Source: Prosthecobacter debontii (GTDB taxonomy: Bacteria; Verrucomicrobiota; Verrucomicrobiia; Verrucomicrobiales; Verrucomicrobiaceae). Taken from it: a stretch of DNA of 64,000 nucleotides. Under the pieces are notes generated by a model. That model was not told the DNA's origin. It did no database searches and worked only from the letters and a program-made list of their open reading frames with translations. A program made the position numbers and the translations under genes. Numbering within the stretch: the stretch's first letter is position 1; every line of letters starts with the position of its first letter. The stretch lies in the NCBI RefSeq assembly GCF_900167535.1, contig NZ_FUYE01000002.1, positions 1 to 64,000 on the forward strand. Reading direction: 5' to 3'. Below, one piece after another: positions 1-8,502 of this stretch.

Positions 1-342
<342 letters not shown>

Positions 343-360
343 CACAGTTACTCCAGTAGC

Positions 361-930
361 CTACGCCACCATCGCCGCCGGAGGATAATGAGGCAGTTCC
401 GCCCGCATATGCACATGTAAGCGACCATGCAGTTGCCGCTCCCCCAATCGCTGCCAGTGCAGACGCTGGAAGAATTTGGCGTTCTGCTCCTGCACATCCG
501 CCAGGAACTCATCACAACCTATTTTGTTAGCCGTGGACACCGCTTTGTAAATCAAGCCTGCACCGATAGCACCGAACCCGCGATACACCGGCTGATGACT
601 GCGCACGCTGACACTGCTGCTCATCTCGGTGAGACGGCGATAGTCGCGATGCACACACAGACGGCTGCCATACCAGAGGCGAGGTGCGCGCTCGTCAATA
701 CGCACGGTGCCGATCACCTCGTCCACCATGCCAGCGACTAGCGTAGCACAGATGATGGGGTAGGCATGCTCATCAATGGCATCACGATCATCGCCATCAT
801 GAAAGACATGTTGCTCTTCACAGAACACCGCTCTTCTCAGCGCCCAGTAACCGGCGAGTTCATTGGGTGTGCTCGCGATCTTAAAGACAAAATCACGCGG
901 GCGGAACGGAGGGTAGTTATCAAAAAGCAT
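361..930 (-). CDS. nitE: GNAT N-acetyltransferase, MSMEG_0567/Sll0786 family (NitE)
   Basis: A 189-residue GNAT-fold protein of the family that accompanies Nit6803-type nitrilases. It has an N-terminal arginine-rich strand (RRAVFCEEQHVF), a central V-G-T-V-R-I-D-E strand, the acetyl-CoA-binding region around RLCVHRDYRR, and a C-terminal part ending in YPP. The substrate is unknown. It is the last visible gene of the Nit1C cluster, 49 bp behind nitH. In described clusters the acetyltransferase is usually followed by, or fused to, an AIR-synthase-like protein (NitF); here an IS110 transposase follows after 18 bp. The C-terminus (AAMVA after the YPP motif) may have been slightly altered by the insertion. 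Family assignment is from recognised sequence, and the role is inferred from the neighbourhood. Confidence 0.8.
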   Translation of the reverse strand: MLFDNYPPFRPRDFVFKIASTPNELAGYWALRRAVFCEEQHVFHDGDDRDAIDEHAYPIICATLVAGMVDEVIGTVRIDERAPRLWYGSRLCVHRDYRRLTEMSSSVSVRSHQPVYRGFGAIGAGLIYKAVSTANKIGCDEFLADVQEQNAKFFQRLHWQRLGERQLHGRLHVHMRAELPHYPPAAMVA

Positions 931-979
931 GACATGAAGGTGTGTTAAGGTTTCAGTCCGCAGGAGGCATGCCAGATTG

Positions 980-2260
980 CTAGGAGCCGAGCGCCCACAT
1001 GTTTAAAATATGACCCACGGCCGCCTTGGGTGACACATAACGGGACTCGATGGCCTGGGCCAGATAACGCGCATCTTGAGCAACCCCCGAGAAGCGACCG
1101 CTACCCCAGGTGTATTGCCACGGAAGCCCGATGAAATAGACCCCTGGCACCGTGGTGATACCGCGATCATGGCTCGGATAACCTTTGCCATCAAAGAGCG
1201 GGACCTCCAGCCAGCGATAGTCGGTGCCATAGCCCATGCTCCAGATGATGCTGGTGATGCCCGTCTGCGCAAAGTCGAGTGACAGAGGCCTCTCCTCAGG
1301 ATGCCACAGGGGCGAATAACGATCCTCATGTGGAGCCTCAATGCCCTTGGCCGCGATGTGTTTATCAATCGTCGTCTTGATGCTATCCGCCACCGTATCA
1401 GCCTGATCCAGGTTTTGTTTGAGATCATCGGCGAAGGTCAATGTCGTGCCGTTGATCTCCTTGAGCCGCCCATAGAGCTGCATGCCCTCCACGGCAAAAC
1501 GCCGCAGGTCAATGTCGCGTCCACCATCACGCCCGGTCACGTAGTGATTGGCCTTGGCGCGGACAGTGTCCTTTTTCGGATGTTCATGAATCGGCAGATC
1601 ATAATAACCCATGTCATGCAGCCACTCGACCACATCCCGCCCGCGATAACGTCTCGCTGTGCGAGGGGCACCGCCGACGCAGAGATGCACCTTGCGTCCG
1701 GCTAGATGCAAGTCCTCCGCGATCTGGCAACCAGACTGACCCGTGCCGACGACGAGCACTTCACCTGGAGGGAGGGCATTCGCGTTCTTGTAGTCGGACG
1801 AATGCAGTTGCGTGATCCCTGCCGGGAAACGCTCGGTCATACGAGGCAGGCGAGCTGTTTGATAACCACCCGTGGCGACCACCACTTGATCGGCAGTGAA
1901 ATCACCCAGATCGGTTTTCACCTCAAACACACCTGAATCGTTGCGGCGCAAGCGAGAGACGGACACGCCTTCTTTGAGTGGTGGATTGAAGGAACGCGCA
2001 TAGGCTTCGATGTATTCGATGATCTGCTCCTTCACCATGAAGCCCTTCGGATCATCGCCGGTGTAGTGAAAGCCAGGAAGTGTGCATTGCCAGTTCGGCG
2101 TGACGAGGCAAAAGGAGTCCCAACGTTTGCTGCGCCAGGATTCGGCCATGCGGTTTTTTTCAAAGATGAGGTGAGCAATGCCTTTTTCCTTCAGGCAGTA
2201 GCTCATGGACAGGCCGGCCTGACCGCCGCCGATGATGATGACTGGATAGTGGGTTTCCAT
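980..2260 (-). CDS. nitH: Flavin-dependent oxidoreductase, MSMEG_0569 family (NitH)
   Basis: A 426-residue FAD/NAD(P)-binding monooxygenase-like protein. The FAD Rossmann motif GGGQAG is at residues 11-16, and a second dinucleotide motif (VVGTGQSGCQIAE) lies near residue 170. The ATGGY segment between them is typical of flavin-containing and Baeyer-Villiger-like monooxygenases. Members occur in Nit1C clusters, where an oxidative step on a nitrile or cyanide-derived compound is suspected but the reaction is unknown. It starts 15 bp behind nitG and ends 49 bp before nitE, so it is probably transcribed with them. The ATG start puts the Rossmann motif at the usual distance from the N-terminus. 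Confidence 0.87.
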   Translation of the reverse strand: METHYPVIIIGGGQAGLSMSYCLKEKGIAHLIFEKNRMAESWRSKRWDSFCLVTPNWQCTLPGFHYTGDDPKGFMVKEQIIEYIEAYARSFNPPLKEGVSVSRLRRNDSGVFEVKTDLGDFTADQVVVATGGYQTARLPRMTERFPAGITQLHSSDYKNANALPPGEVLVVGTGQSGCQIAEDLHLAGRKVHLCVGGAPRTARRYRGRDVVEWLHDMGYYDLPIHEHPKKDTVRAKANHYVTGRDGGRDIDLRRFAVEGMQLYGRLKEINGTTLTFADDLKQNLDQADTVADSIKTTIDKHIAAKGIEAPHEDRYSPLWHPEERPLSLDFAQTGITSIIWSMGYGTDYRWLEVPLFDGKGYPSHDRGITTVPGVYFIGLPWQYTWGSGRFSGVAQDARYLAQAIESRYVSPKAAVGHILNMWALGS

Positions 2261-2275
2261 GGAAACGAAATGAGT

Positions 2276-2551
2276 TCAGAGACTGATGATGCGGACCGTC
2301 TGGTCGGCGGGATAGCTGCGGCCCCAGCCCTCGATCTCGCTGAGCTGGTCCATGGCGGACGAGCAGGCGAAACCGAAACGCTGGCGCACTCGCTCGCTGG
2401 CGGCGTTCAGGGCCGTGCGGCTGCGGGTAATGAAGTCCTTCATGGGCATAACCTCGCCCTTTTTGAAATGATCGTGAATGACGGTGGAGGGAGAGTAACA
2501 CTGCCGACGGGTGCCATCCGGCAGTTCAACGGTGTAATGGACAGCGGGCAT
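2276..2551 (-). CDS. nitG: MSMEG_0570 family nitrogen-starvation response protein (NitG)
   Basis: A 91-residue protein with no recognised enzymatic motif. The characteristic family pattern is visible: ELPDGTRRQCYSPSTV near the N-terminus, then an FITRSRTALNAASERVR helix and the closing FGFACSSAMDQL segment. In other bacteria it is found only in Nit6803/Nit1C clusters and was named after nitrogen-starvation induction; its biochemical role is unknown. It begins 3 bp after the radical SAM stop and ends 15 bp before the flavoprotein start, consistent with one operon. The single cysteines in CYSP and FACSS are candidates for metal or thiol chemistry, but that is speculation. Confidence 0.85.
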   Translation of the reverse strand: MPAVHYTVELPDGTRRQCYSPSTVIHDHFKKGEVMPMKDFITRSRTALNAASERVRQRFGFACSSAMDQLSEIEGWGRSYPADQTVRIISL

Positions 2552-2554
2552 GGA

Positions 2555-3688
2555 TCAGGCAGCGCAGGACGTTTGTTTTTCAAAGGAAGAGAGTGAGGAA
2601 CAGGCCCCGCATTTGGCACAGCCCGCCTTCACCGTGTCCGAGGTCATGCCCGCAGCCGTGAGCATCTCCCCGAGCGGGAGGAGGATGGAGCGCATGAAGT
2701 CCGAGGACGGCGGCGGACGGTTCTCAAGCTGCGTTCCACCAATGGGCACAAAGGGCACCACGAAGGGATACACACCGAGGGCGATGAGCTGCTGACAAGC
2801 GCCTAACAAACTTTCTTTTGTATCACCCAACCCCGCGAGCAGATAGGTACTGACCTGACCTCGCCCAAAAACCTCCACGGCGGCTTGGAAGGCTTTGAGG
2901 TAGTAGGACACCGGCACCTGGGCCTTCCCCGGCATGATGCGGGCACGCACCTCTTCATCCCAGGCCTCCAGATGCATGCCCAGAGAATCCACTCCGGCCT
3001 CATGCAGATGTCTGAACCAGATGAAGTCCGCTGGAGGTTCGCACTGTGCCTGGATGGCCAAACCCGTGCGCAGCTTGATGGCACGAGCCACTTCCGTCAG
3101 CACGGCCGCACCGCGATCCTCCGTGGGTGGTGTGCCTGTGGTGAGAACCACTTGCTCGATGCCGTCGAATCGCTTGGCCGCCTCCGCCACTTCCGCCAGT
3201 TGCTCCGGGGTCTTGCGGGCAATGGTGCGGTCGCCTTTCAGCGATTCACCAATGGCGCAGAACTGGCACTTCGTGGAGGTATTGCCATAACGGATGCAGG
3301 TTTGCAGCACCGTTGTTGCCAACACGTTGTGAGAGTGCAGTTGGGCGATCTTCCAATATGGAATGCCCTCCTCAGTCTCCATCGAGTAAAAGCGCGGCTG
3401 ACGCGGAAACAGGATAGGCGATTCCGGTTCGCCGTCGCGATACAACATGGCGCGACCATCATTACCAGGAACACTCGCCGTGAAGGGCGAGTGATGCGCC
3501 GGACGCGTGTGGATGGGCACCATGATCGTCGTGCCCATGATAGACACGGCTTTATGATCGCTGGGACCCGCACCGCCTCGTCGGCTGGAGGCGGAAGAGG
3601 CCTCATCCAGCATGCGCAGCCCGAGGGATTGCAACTCAGACAGCAGCCATTGCTTCCGGCTGACCAAGGCGGTCTCGTAGGTCATCAT
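2555..3688 (-). CDS. nitD: Radical SAM protein, MSMEG_0568 family (NitD)
   Basis: A 377-residue radical SAM-like protein. The cluster-binding cysteines appear as C131-x9-C141-x2-C144 rather than the classic CX3CX2C, in the segment [19 protein letters not shown]-barrel-like middle with [11 protein letters not shown] follows. The C-terminus has three further cysteines in CX2CX2C spacing (357, 360, 363) plus C375, which could bind an auxiliary cluster. The N-terminal [12 protein letters not shown] motif is typical of the family and supports the start given, although this makes the gene overlap the nitrilase 3' end by 53 bp (an adjacent ATG at 3685 overlaps by 50). The reaction is unknown; its constant company with nitrilase suggests a role in processing cyanide- or nitrile-derived nitrogen. 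Confidence 0.85.
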   Translation of the reverse strand: MMTYETALVSRKQWLLSELQSLGLRMLDEASSASSRRGGAGPSDHKAVSIMGTTIMVPIHTRPAHHSPFTASVPGNDGRAMLYRDGEPESPILFPRQPRFYSMETEEGIPYWKIAQLHSHNVLATTVLQTCIRYGNTSTKCQFCAIGESLKGDRTIARKTPEQLAEVAEAAKRFDGIEQVVLTTGTPPTEDRGAAVLTEVARAIKLRTGLAIQAQCEPPADFIWFRHLHEAGVDSLGMHLEAWDEEVRARIMPGKAQVPVSYYLKAFQAAVEVFGRGQVSTYLLAGLGDTKESLLGACQQLIALGVYPFVVPFVPIGGTQLENRPPPSSDFMRSILLPLGEMLTAAGMTSDTVKAGCAKCGACSSLSSFEKQTSCAA

Positions 3689-4667
3689 GATCGTGATTGA
3701 GTTGAGTGTTAGGCCAGGATTCTTCGGTGGCTGACGGCACGCCGTTTTTCGGCATGACCTGGAGGTTTTCCTGGAAGTTTTGACGCAGGGTGAAGATGTC
3801 GGGCCGTGAGTAATGACCGACGCTGTCCATCATGCGTTTGCGTTTCGTGATGAGGGCAAAGTCGAGATCAGCAATCGCCATGCCTTCCCCCTCCGTAATG
3901 GGTTCACTCATCAGGGCTCCCTCGGGCGAAATGATCGCCGTGTAGCAGCCACCTCGCAGCGCCTTTTGCATCTTCGGATCGCCGGTGATGGAGGTGATTT
4001 GCTCATCGGTCAGCCAGCCCGTGGAGTTGATGACGAAGCAGCCGGATTCCAGAGCGTGATGCCGGATGGTCACTTCGATCTGATCCCGAAAGATCGGCCC
4101 CACCATGCTGCCGGGAAACTGCGCGCAGTGGATCTGCTCATGCTGGGCCATGAGGCTGAAGCGGGCAAGAGGGTTGTAATGCTCCCAGCAAGCGAGAGCC
4201 CCCACCCGACCAACCTCCGTCTGCACGACCTTCATGCCCGAGCCATCCCCCTGCCCCCAGATCATGCGCTCGTGGTAGGTGGGCGTGATCTTGCGGCGTT
4301 TCAGCGCAAGGGTGCCATCGGCATCAAAGATAAGCTGCGTGTTGTAGAGCGACCCTTGCTCACGCTCGTTCACCCCGACGACGAGGACCATGCTGTGCTT
4401 TTGCGCCTGCTGGCTCAGCACCTCAGGCACCCATCCAGGAATCTCCACCGCATTTTCATAAAGCCGCAGGTGCTCCTTCCCGGCACTCACCGGCGGCTCC
4501 ACGAAGCTGAAGTAGGGATAATAAGGGACGAAGGTCTCCGGGAATACCGCGATCTCCACCCCCTGGGCAGCGGCGTCCGCCACGGCCCGGCAGATGCGAT
4601 CCACCGTGCCTTCGGCACTGGTAAGATCCGGTGCGATCTGCACCGCTGCTGCTCGAATTGTCGCCAT
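3636..4667 (-). CDS. nitC: Nitrilase, Nit6803/Nit1C family (NitC)
   Basis: A 343-residue carbon-nitrogen hydrolase. The nitrilase triad is complete: E44 in VFPETF, K126 in [11 protein letters not shown], and C160 in [10 protein letters not shown]; the AC-W-E-H-Y-N-P context marks true nitrilases rather than amidases. Nitrilases hydrolyse R-CN to the acid and ammonia, and Nit1C members are required for growth on cyanide in Pseudomonas fluorescens NCIMB 11764. It lies 15 bp behind nitB and overlaps nitD. The last ~25 residues (rich in H, D and N) vary within the family. Substrate preference cannot be read from the sequence. Confidence 0.92.
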   Translation of the reverse strand: MATIRAAAVQIAPDLTSAEGTVDRICRAVADAAAQGVEIAVFPETFVPYYPYFSFVEPPVSAGKEHLRLYENAVEIPGWVPEVLSQQAQKHSMVLVVGVNEREQGSLYNTQLIFDADGTLALKRRKITPTYHERMIWGQGDGSGMKVVQTEVGRVGALACWEHYNPLARFSLMAQHEQIHCAQFPGSMVGPIFRDQIEVTIRHHALESGCFVINSTGWLTDEQITSITGDPKMQKALRGGCYTAIISPEGALMSEPITEGEGMAIADLDFALITKRKRMMDSVGHYSRPDIFTLRQNFQENLQVMPKNGVPSATEESWPNTQLNHDHDDLRDRLGQPEAMAAV

Positions 4668-4682
4668 ATAAAAGAAGGACGA

Positions 4683-5165
4683 TCAGAGGTTCCAGGAATG
4701 GATGACCACGGCACCCGCACGGCCGTGGATGAGATTGATATCCAGGACGTCCAGCGGGTTGATTGGGATGATGCCGGGGATGAAGGCTTTCTCCGTCTGG
4801 CCATACAAAGCCTGAGTGGAGAACCGGCAGGCGTAGATCTTGCCACCTTCCGCCATGAACTGAGCAAGACGCTTATTCACCAGCAGGTGGCCGGGGAAAG
4901 CTTCATCGCCGAGCGTGGGGAAACCCTTCTGGAAGCCCATGGTCACACCAGGACCATAGAGCAGGATGGAGGTCTCATAGCCTTTGCGCAGCAGGCGGGT
5001 GGCCACCAGAGTATTGACCAGACCAATGGAGCCCTCATGAGCGACACCGTGAAAGGTGACCAGGGCTTTCTCCCCGGGATTGGCCTTCACGTCCTCGAAG
5101 ACTTTCTCTTCATAGTTGACCAAGATGTCTCCGTCTTTGTGAGCAGGGTGGGTTACTTCAGGCAT
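4683..5165 (-). CDS. nitB: MSMEG_0572/Sll0783 family nitrogen-starvation response protein (NitB)
   Basis: A 160-residue protein, first gene of the Nit1C cluster. It contains [14 protein letters not shown] near residues 40-53, followed by [17 protein letters not shown], and resembles a DsrE/YchN-like fold in layout, although that is only an impression. The cyanobacterial homologue Sll0783 is strongly induced on nitrogen starvation and affects polyhydroxybutyrate accumulation. No catalytic motif is obvious. The ATG lies after a 211-bp intergenic region holding a 24-bp dyad, so transcription of the cluster probably begins here. nitC follows after 15 bp. Confidence 0.85.
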   Translation of the reverse strand: MPEVTHPAHKDGDILVNYEEKVFEDVKANPGEKALVTFHGVAHEGSIGLVNTLVATRLLRKGYETSILLYGPGVTMGFQKGFPTLGDEAFPGHLLVNKRLAQFMAEGGKIYACRFSTQALYGQTEKAFIPGIIPINPLDVLDINLIHGRAGAVVIHSWNL

Positions 5166-5292
5166 AATTCGTTAGGTTTTGAATGTGGACTTTGAGTGAG
5201 GATGACATGCCACCAGCAACCGCCAGGGCATGCTCCTCAAAGCAGCACTGCCAGTGCCACCGCCCGTGCCAACCTTTCCTCGCAGAAGCGTG

Positions 5293-5316
5293 ATTCATGC
5301 AAACCGTTGCATGAAT
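5293..5316. promoter_or_regulatory. 24-bp dyad upstream of the nit cluster, possible operator
   Basis: Two perfect 10-bp arms, ATTCATGCAA and TTGCATGAAT, are separated by 4 bases. The centre is about 140 bp upstream of the nitB start, in the only sizeable gap before the cluster. The AT-rich dyad with a compact spacer looks like a binding site for a dimeric regulator. No regulator gene lies next to it, so the factor is unknown. It has no T-run and is not a convincing terminator for the gene upstream. Confidence 0.45.
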
Positions 5317-5376
5317 TTGCGCAGCCTTAGGCCTACGCCTTTCTCACAGGCTCAATCTTTGGTTAGCTCACCCGAC

Positions 5377-6522
5377 TCACTTGGTTTGTTCAAACCGGTA
5401 GATCGCGTTTCGGCCCATCTTTTCGATGCCCGATTGGAGCAGGACTCGCATCTGTTTGACCAAGAGAGCCCCCTCTAGGTCGGCTGCTTGTGTGCGTTCA
5501 TTGAGGGCCGTCTCCAACGTTCGGTCATAGGTCATCAGAGTCGAGATCTCGGCTTGATCACGAGCTTCGGCCAAGCGTTGGAGAGACGAACGATAAGTCG
5601 CCTGCAAAGACTTCAGCACGGTTACCCCAAGAGCTGCCGCTGAAGGGATCGGTTTGTTTTCCTCGACGCGTTTTTTCTCGTCCCGAATGGCCAGAGCATC
5701 ATCGAGCTTTGAAGCTTGGGTCGCCTCCGCCAGCGATCGATCCAGCGCGGCTTGATAATGTGCATTCAGTGCCTTCACCCCTTCCTGATATGGAACCTCC
5801 ACATTCCGCTGGCGGACTACTTCATACGCCGCATGCAACTCAGCCAGTTTGGGATACTTCGCCACCATCACCTGGAGAGCCGAGGCAACAGCTGAGGTGG
5901 GTTTACCATCGAGAGTGAGGCTGCGCACCTGGATGTTTGAAAACCAAGCATTGCCTGCCGCGGGGCCCCAATAGCCTGACGTCGGAATGGCATCGTCCTG
6001 AATCTCCAAAGAAGGTTTCCCATCGACGGAGATTTGCAGGCGATTACCCACGGCGGAGAATTCGATATCCATCTGATCTCCGATGCGCAGTGACTGAGGT
6101 AAGTGAACGGTGCCGATGACCTTCCCCTGCTGCTTGGGGATGATTTTCATGATATCAAACTTCTTCAATTCAGACTGCCCGTCTCGAATGAACATGATCA
6201 GATTGTAATAAGCCGCCTCGTCGGTGCCGCCGTCAGCACTCCGCCGAATCCGCAACTGCGGAAAAGTCGTGCCCGTCAGGAAATGAAAACGCGCGCGGAT
6301 AGCACCATTCGGGCTCGGTTGAGGCACCAACACACCTGCTCCTGATCGGACATGCAGGAATTCTTTGTCTATCTCCACCTGCTGTGTTGGAAAAGCCTCG
6401 AGTTCATGGGCTCCTCCTAAAATGGTCGTCCAGCCTTCCAAATCTGTGCTCTGTCCATAAGTATGAAAAGCCGCGCTGAAAAGTAAGCCAAAAACCAAGA
6501 GCCATCGGGACGCTTTCATCAT
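5377..6522 (-). CDS. Secreted protein with DUF1080-like (keto-hydrolase-like) domain and helical C-terminus
   Basis: A 381-residue protein with a clear signal peptide (MMKASRWLLVFGLLFSAAFHTYGQ, cleavage near residue 24). Residues ~25-205 form a beta-rich jelly-roll-like region of the kind found in DUF1080/3-keto-disaccharide-hydrolase or LamG-like domains, ending in the AWFSNIQVR strand typical of that fold. Residues ~215-380 are helical with repeated short units (EVPYQEGVKALNAHYQAAL, LDDALAIRDEKKR, LNERTQAADLEGALLVK), probably coiled coil. This architecture is frequent in verrucomicrobial secretomes. Catalytic residues cannot be pointed out, so it may only bind a surface or a carbohydrate. 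It is followed by the nit cluster on the same strand after 211 bp and is unlikely to be part of it. Confidence 0.7.
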   Translation of the reverse strand: MMKASRWLLVFGLLFSAAFHTYGQSTDLEGWTTILGGAHELEAFPTQQVEIDKEFLHVRSGAGVLVPQPSPNGAIRARFHFLTGTTFPQLRIRRSADGGTDEAAYYNLIMFIRDGQSELKKFDIMKIIPKQQGKVIGTVHLPQSLRIGDQMDIEFSAVGNRLQISVDGKPSLEIQDDAIPTSGYWGPAAGNAWFSNIQVRSLTLDGKPTSAVASALQVMVAKYPKLAELHAAYEVVRQRNVEVPYQEGVKALNAHYQAALDRSLAEATQASKLDDALAIRDEKKRVEENKPIPSAAALGVTVLKSLQATYRSSLQRLAEARDQAEISTLMTYDRTLETALNERTQAADLEGALLVKQMRVLLQSGIEKMGRNAIYRFEQTK

Positions 6523-6635
6523 GAAAGAGGGATGTTAGATACTGACCTCCTTGATAGCCAGCGTAATTGTCATCCATGCCCCCCGAATACTGATTCCAGC
6601 TAAGATCGGCGATGAGCCCCACGTTAAAGGATCGA

Positions 6636-7238
6636 ATGTCCACGACGCCATCCCGCAGCCTCCTGATCGATCTCCTTCACGGCGCGCTGGGCTTTGCTTT
6701 GGTTAGCCTCGCGGCCTTCTCCGTTTGGGCTTTCGGAGCGGGTTACTTCCGCAACGTCGGGGGCGAGCTCGGCATGTATGCGGCCATTGCTGCCGTGTTT
6801 TTAGGGCTTTCAGGTCTCGTCCTGGGGCCCCTGGCGGGTGGCGCGAAGCGTTTTTATCGAGCCTTTCTTCCCGCTTTTCTGATCTACGCGGTGGTCTGGT
6901 GCATCGCGTGGTTCGGCCTACGAGGCAGACTTGGGGAGTGGGTGGGGGCAGCCGCAGGCTGCGTGGCCTTCACCTGGATCTGTATGAAAATCCTGGGTTC
7001 CACTCGCGGGTGGCTGGGAGCCGCCTTGGGGTTATTCGTCCTTCACACCGCAGGATACTTCGCCGGAGATTCGGCCATGTATGATTACTGGGTGCCGCTG
7101 GCGAAAGATGTGGATTTGGGCAAAACCGAAAAAGCTCAGGCCCTGATGATGGGCAAACTCTCCTGGGGCCTCTGCTACGGTCTCGGCTTCGGGGCAGGCA
7201 TCGGCTGGGTCTTTCATCGGGCGCGGGTTGGGGCTTGA
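6636..7238 (+). CDS. Small multi-pass membrane protein of unknown function
   Basis: About 200 residues with five or six hydrophobic helices, beginning with IDLLHGALGFALVSLAAFSVWAFG-like hydrophobic sequence just after the N-terminus, and ending with GLCYGLGFGAGIGWVFHRAR. No family is recognised. An ATG eight codons upstream (6612) is an alternative start; the one given leaves a normal short N-terminus before the first helix. Its stop is directly followed by a GTG, and leuD begins 36 bp later, so the two may share a transcript, but no functional link is apparent. Confidence 0.6.
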   Translation: MSTTPSRSLLIDLLHGALGFALVSLAAFSVWAFGAGYFRNVGGELGMYAAIAAVFLGLSGLVLGPLAGGAKRFYRAFLPAFLIYAVVWCIAWFGLRGRLGEWVGAAAGCVAFTWICMKILGSTRGWLGAALGLFVLHTAGYFAGDSAMYDYWVPLAKDVDLGKTEKAQALMMGKLSWGLCYGLGFGAGIGWVFHRARVGA

Positions 7239-7274
7239 GTGTCGCCAGTTCCTGGGTATGAGTGCAAGTTCACC

Positions 7275-7874
7275 ATGGCCCTCGCAAAGATCACCCAAGT
7301 CACCGGCACTGCCGTTCACGTTCCAGGTTCCGACATTGACACGGACCGCATCATTCCAGCCCGTTTCATGAAGTGCGTCACCTTTGACGGCCTCGGTGAG
7401 TTCGCTTTCTACGACGTGCGCTTCGATAAGGACGGCAAACCGACTGGCCATCCGGTGGACGATCCTCGCCATCAAGGAGCCTCCATCCTGCTTTCTGGCC
7501 CGAACTTCGGCTGCGGCAGCTCCCGTGAGCACGCCCCTCAGGCTCTTTACCGCTTCGGTTTCCGCGCCATCATCGCCGAGAGCTTCGCTGAGATCTTCTT
7601 TGGCAACTGCACCACTCTGGGCATCCCGTGTGTGGTCGCAACCGCCGCTGACATCGCCAAAGTGGCTGCTGCTGTGGACGTGAACCCAGCTCTGGAAGTG
7701 ACTGTGGACGTGGCAAACAGCCGTGTCGTTTACGGTGACGACAGCTTCAGCGTGAAGATCCCCTCCACCGCTCACGATGCGCTGACCGCAGGCAAGTGGG
7801 ACCCCATCGCCGAACTCCTGGAAGCCAAAGACGCCATTCACAGCCGCATGACTGAGATGGGCTGGGTCAAATAA
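7275..7874 (+). CDS. leuD: 3-isopropylmalate dehydratase small subunit
   Basis: A 199-residue aconitase-type swivel-domain protein of leucine biosynthesis that pairs with LeuC to isomerise 2- and 3-isopropylmalate. Diagnostic motifs are GSDIDTDRIIPARFMK near the N-terminus and GPNFGCGSSREHAPQAL in the middle. The ATG inside CACCATGG is chosen because it gives the usual N-terminus (ALAKITQVTG); an upstream in-frame GTG at 7239 would add 12 unlikely residues. LeuC is not in the window. gcvH follows after 27 bp. Confidence 0.95.
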   Translation: MALAKITQVTGTAVHVPGSDIDTDRIIPARFMKCVTFDGLGEFAFYDVRFDKDGKPTGHPVDDPRHQGASILLSGPNFGCGSSREHAPQALYRFGFRAIIAESFAEIFFGNCTTLGIPCVVATAADIAKVAAAVDVNPALEVTVDVANSRVVYGDDSFSVKIPSTAHDALTAGKWDPIAELLEAKDAIHSRMTEMGWVK

Positions 7875-7901
7875 TTCCTTCAACACTCTGCACCACCCAC
7901 C

Positions 7902-8279
7902 ATGAGCAACGTTCCCGATCAACTTCGTTACCGTGACTCTCACGAGTGGGTGGACCCCACTCAGGAAATCAGCCCGGTGGGAATCACCGATCATGCCCAA
8001 GCGGAGCTGACAGACGTGGTTTTCGTCGAACTCCCCAAGCTCGGACCGGCGACCGCAGGTCAGCAGGTCTGTGTGGTTGAATCCGTGAAAGCGGCCAGCG
8101 ATATCTACGCTCCGGTGAGTGGCGAGATCGTGGAAGTGAACGAAGCCCTCAACAGCGATCCTGGCCTTATCAACACCGATCCCTACGGTGCTGGCTGGAT
8201 CTTCAAGATCAAGGCCAGCAACGCGGCGGATGCCGCTGCCCTGATGGATGCCACCACATACAAGGCGCACATCGGCTGA
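7902..8279 (+). CDS. gcvH: Glycine cleavage system H protein
   Basis: A 125-residue lipoyl-carrier protein. The lipoylated lysine is K63 in [13 protein letters not shown], and the N-terminus ([10 protein letters not shown]) and the VFVELPKLG strand are typical. H protein shuttles the aminomethyl group between the P, T and L proteins of glycine cleavage. The other gcv genes are not nearby, which is common. It sits 27 bp behind leuD and is followed by a strong hairpin terminator, so the two genes probably share a transcript. Confidence 0.96.
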   Translation: MSNVPDQLRYRDSHEWVDPTQEISPVGITDHAQAELTDVVFVELPKLGPATAGQQVCVVESVKAASDIYAPVSGEIVEVNEALNSDPGLINTDPYGAGWIFKIKASNAADAAALMDATTYKAHIG

Positions 8280-8299
8280 TCGTTGTTTAATCCTTTGGA

Positions 8300-8330
8300 A
8301 CACCCCACTTCAGCTTCTGAGGTGGGGTGT
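8300..8330 (+). terminator. Rho-independent terminator behind gcvH
   Basis: A 14-bp stem with one G-T wobble: ACACCCCACTTCAG, loop CTT, then CTGAGGTGGGGTGT, followed by TTGGTTT. It starts 20 bp after the gcvH stop. Confidence 0.75.
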
Positions 8331-8446
8331 TTGGTTTCCGACTTTCATCTCTTCGACCTTCGGAGCCCCGCTTTCAGGCGGAATGCGAGGATTTTGCGTA
8401 ACCTTGATTCCGCCTAAGACAGGGACTCCCAACCCAATCCGGCACA

Positions 8447-8480
8447 AAAAACCCGCCCGGATTGCTCCAGGCGGGTTTTT
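8447..8480. terminator. Bidirectional terminator between gcvH and lysC
   Basis: Perfect 11-bp arms AAAAACCCGCC and GGCGGGTTTTT around a 12-base loop. There is an A-run on one side and a T-run on the other, so it can end transcription in both directions. It lies 23 bp from the lysC stop and probably serves mainly lysC. Confidence 0.8.
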
Positions 8481-8502
8481 GAAAGGGCTGGGTTGATTCG
8501 AA

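Noticed and set aside
3813..5195. 460-codon open frame opposite nitC/nitB
   Set aside because: Both overlapped genes have clear family signatures on the other strand.
6404..6643. 79-codon open frame upstream of the DUF1080-like gene
   Set aside because: Overlaps the signal peptide of a well-supported gene and shows no coding character.
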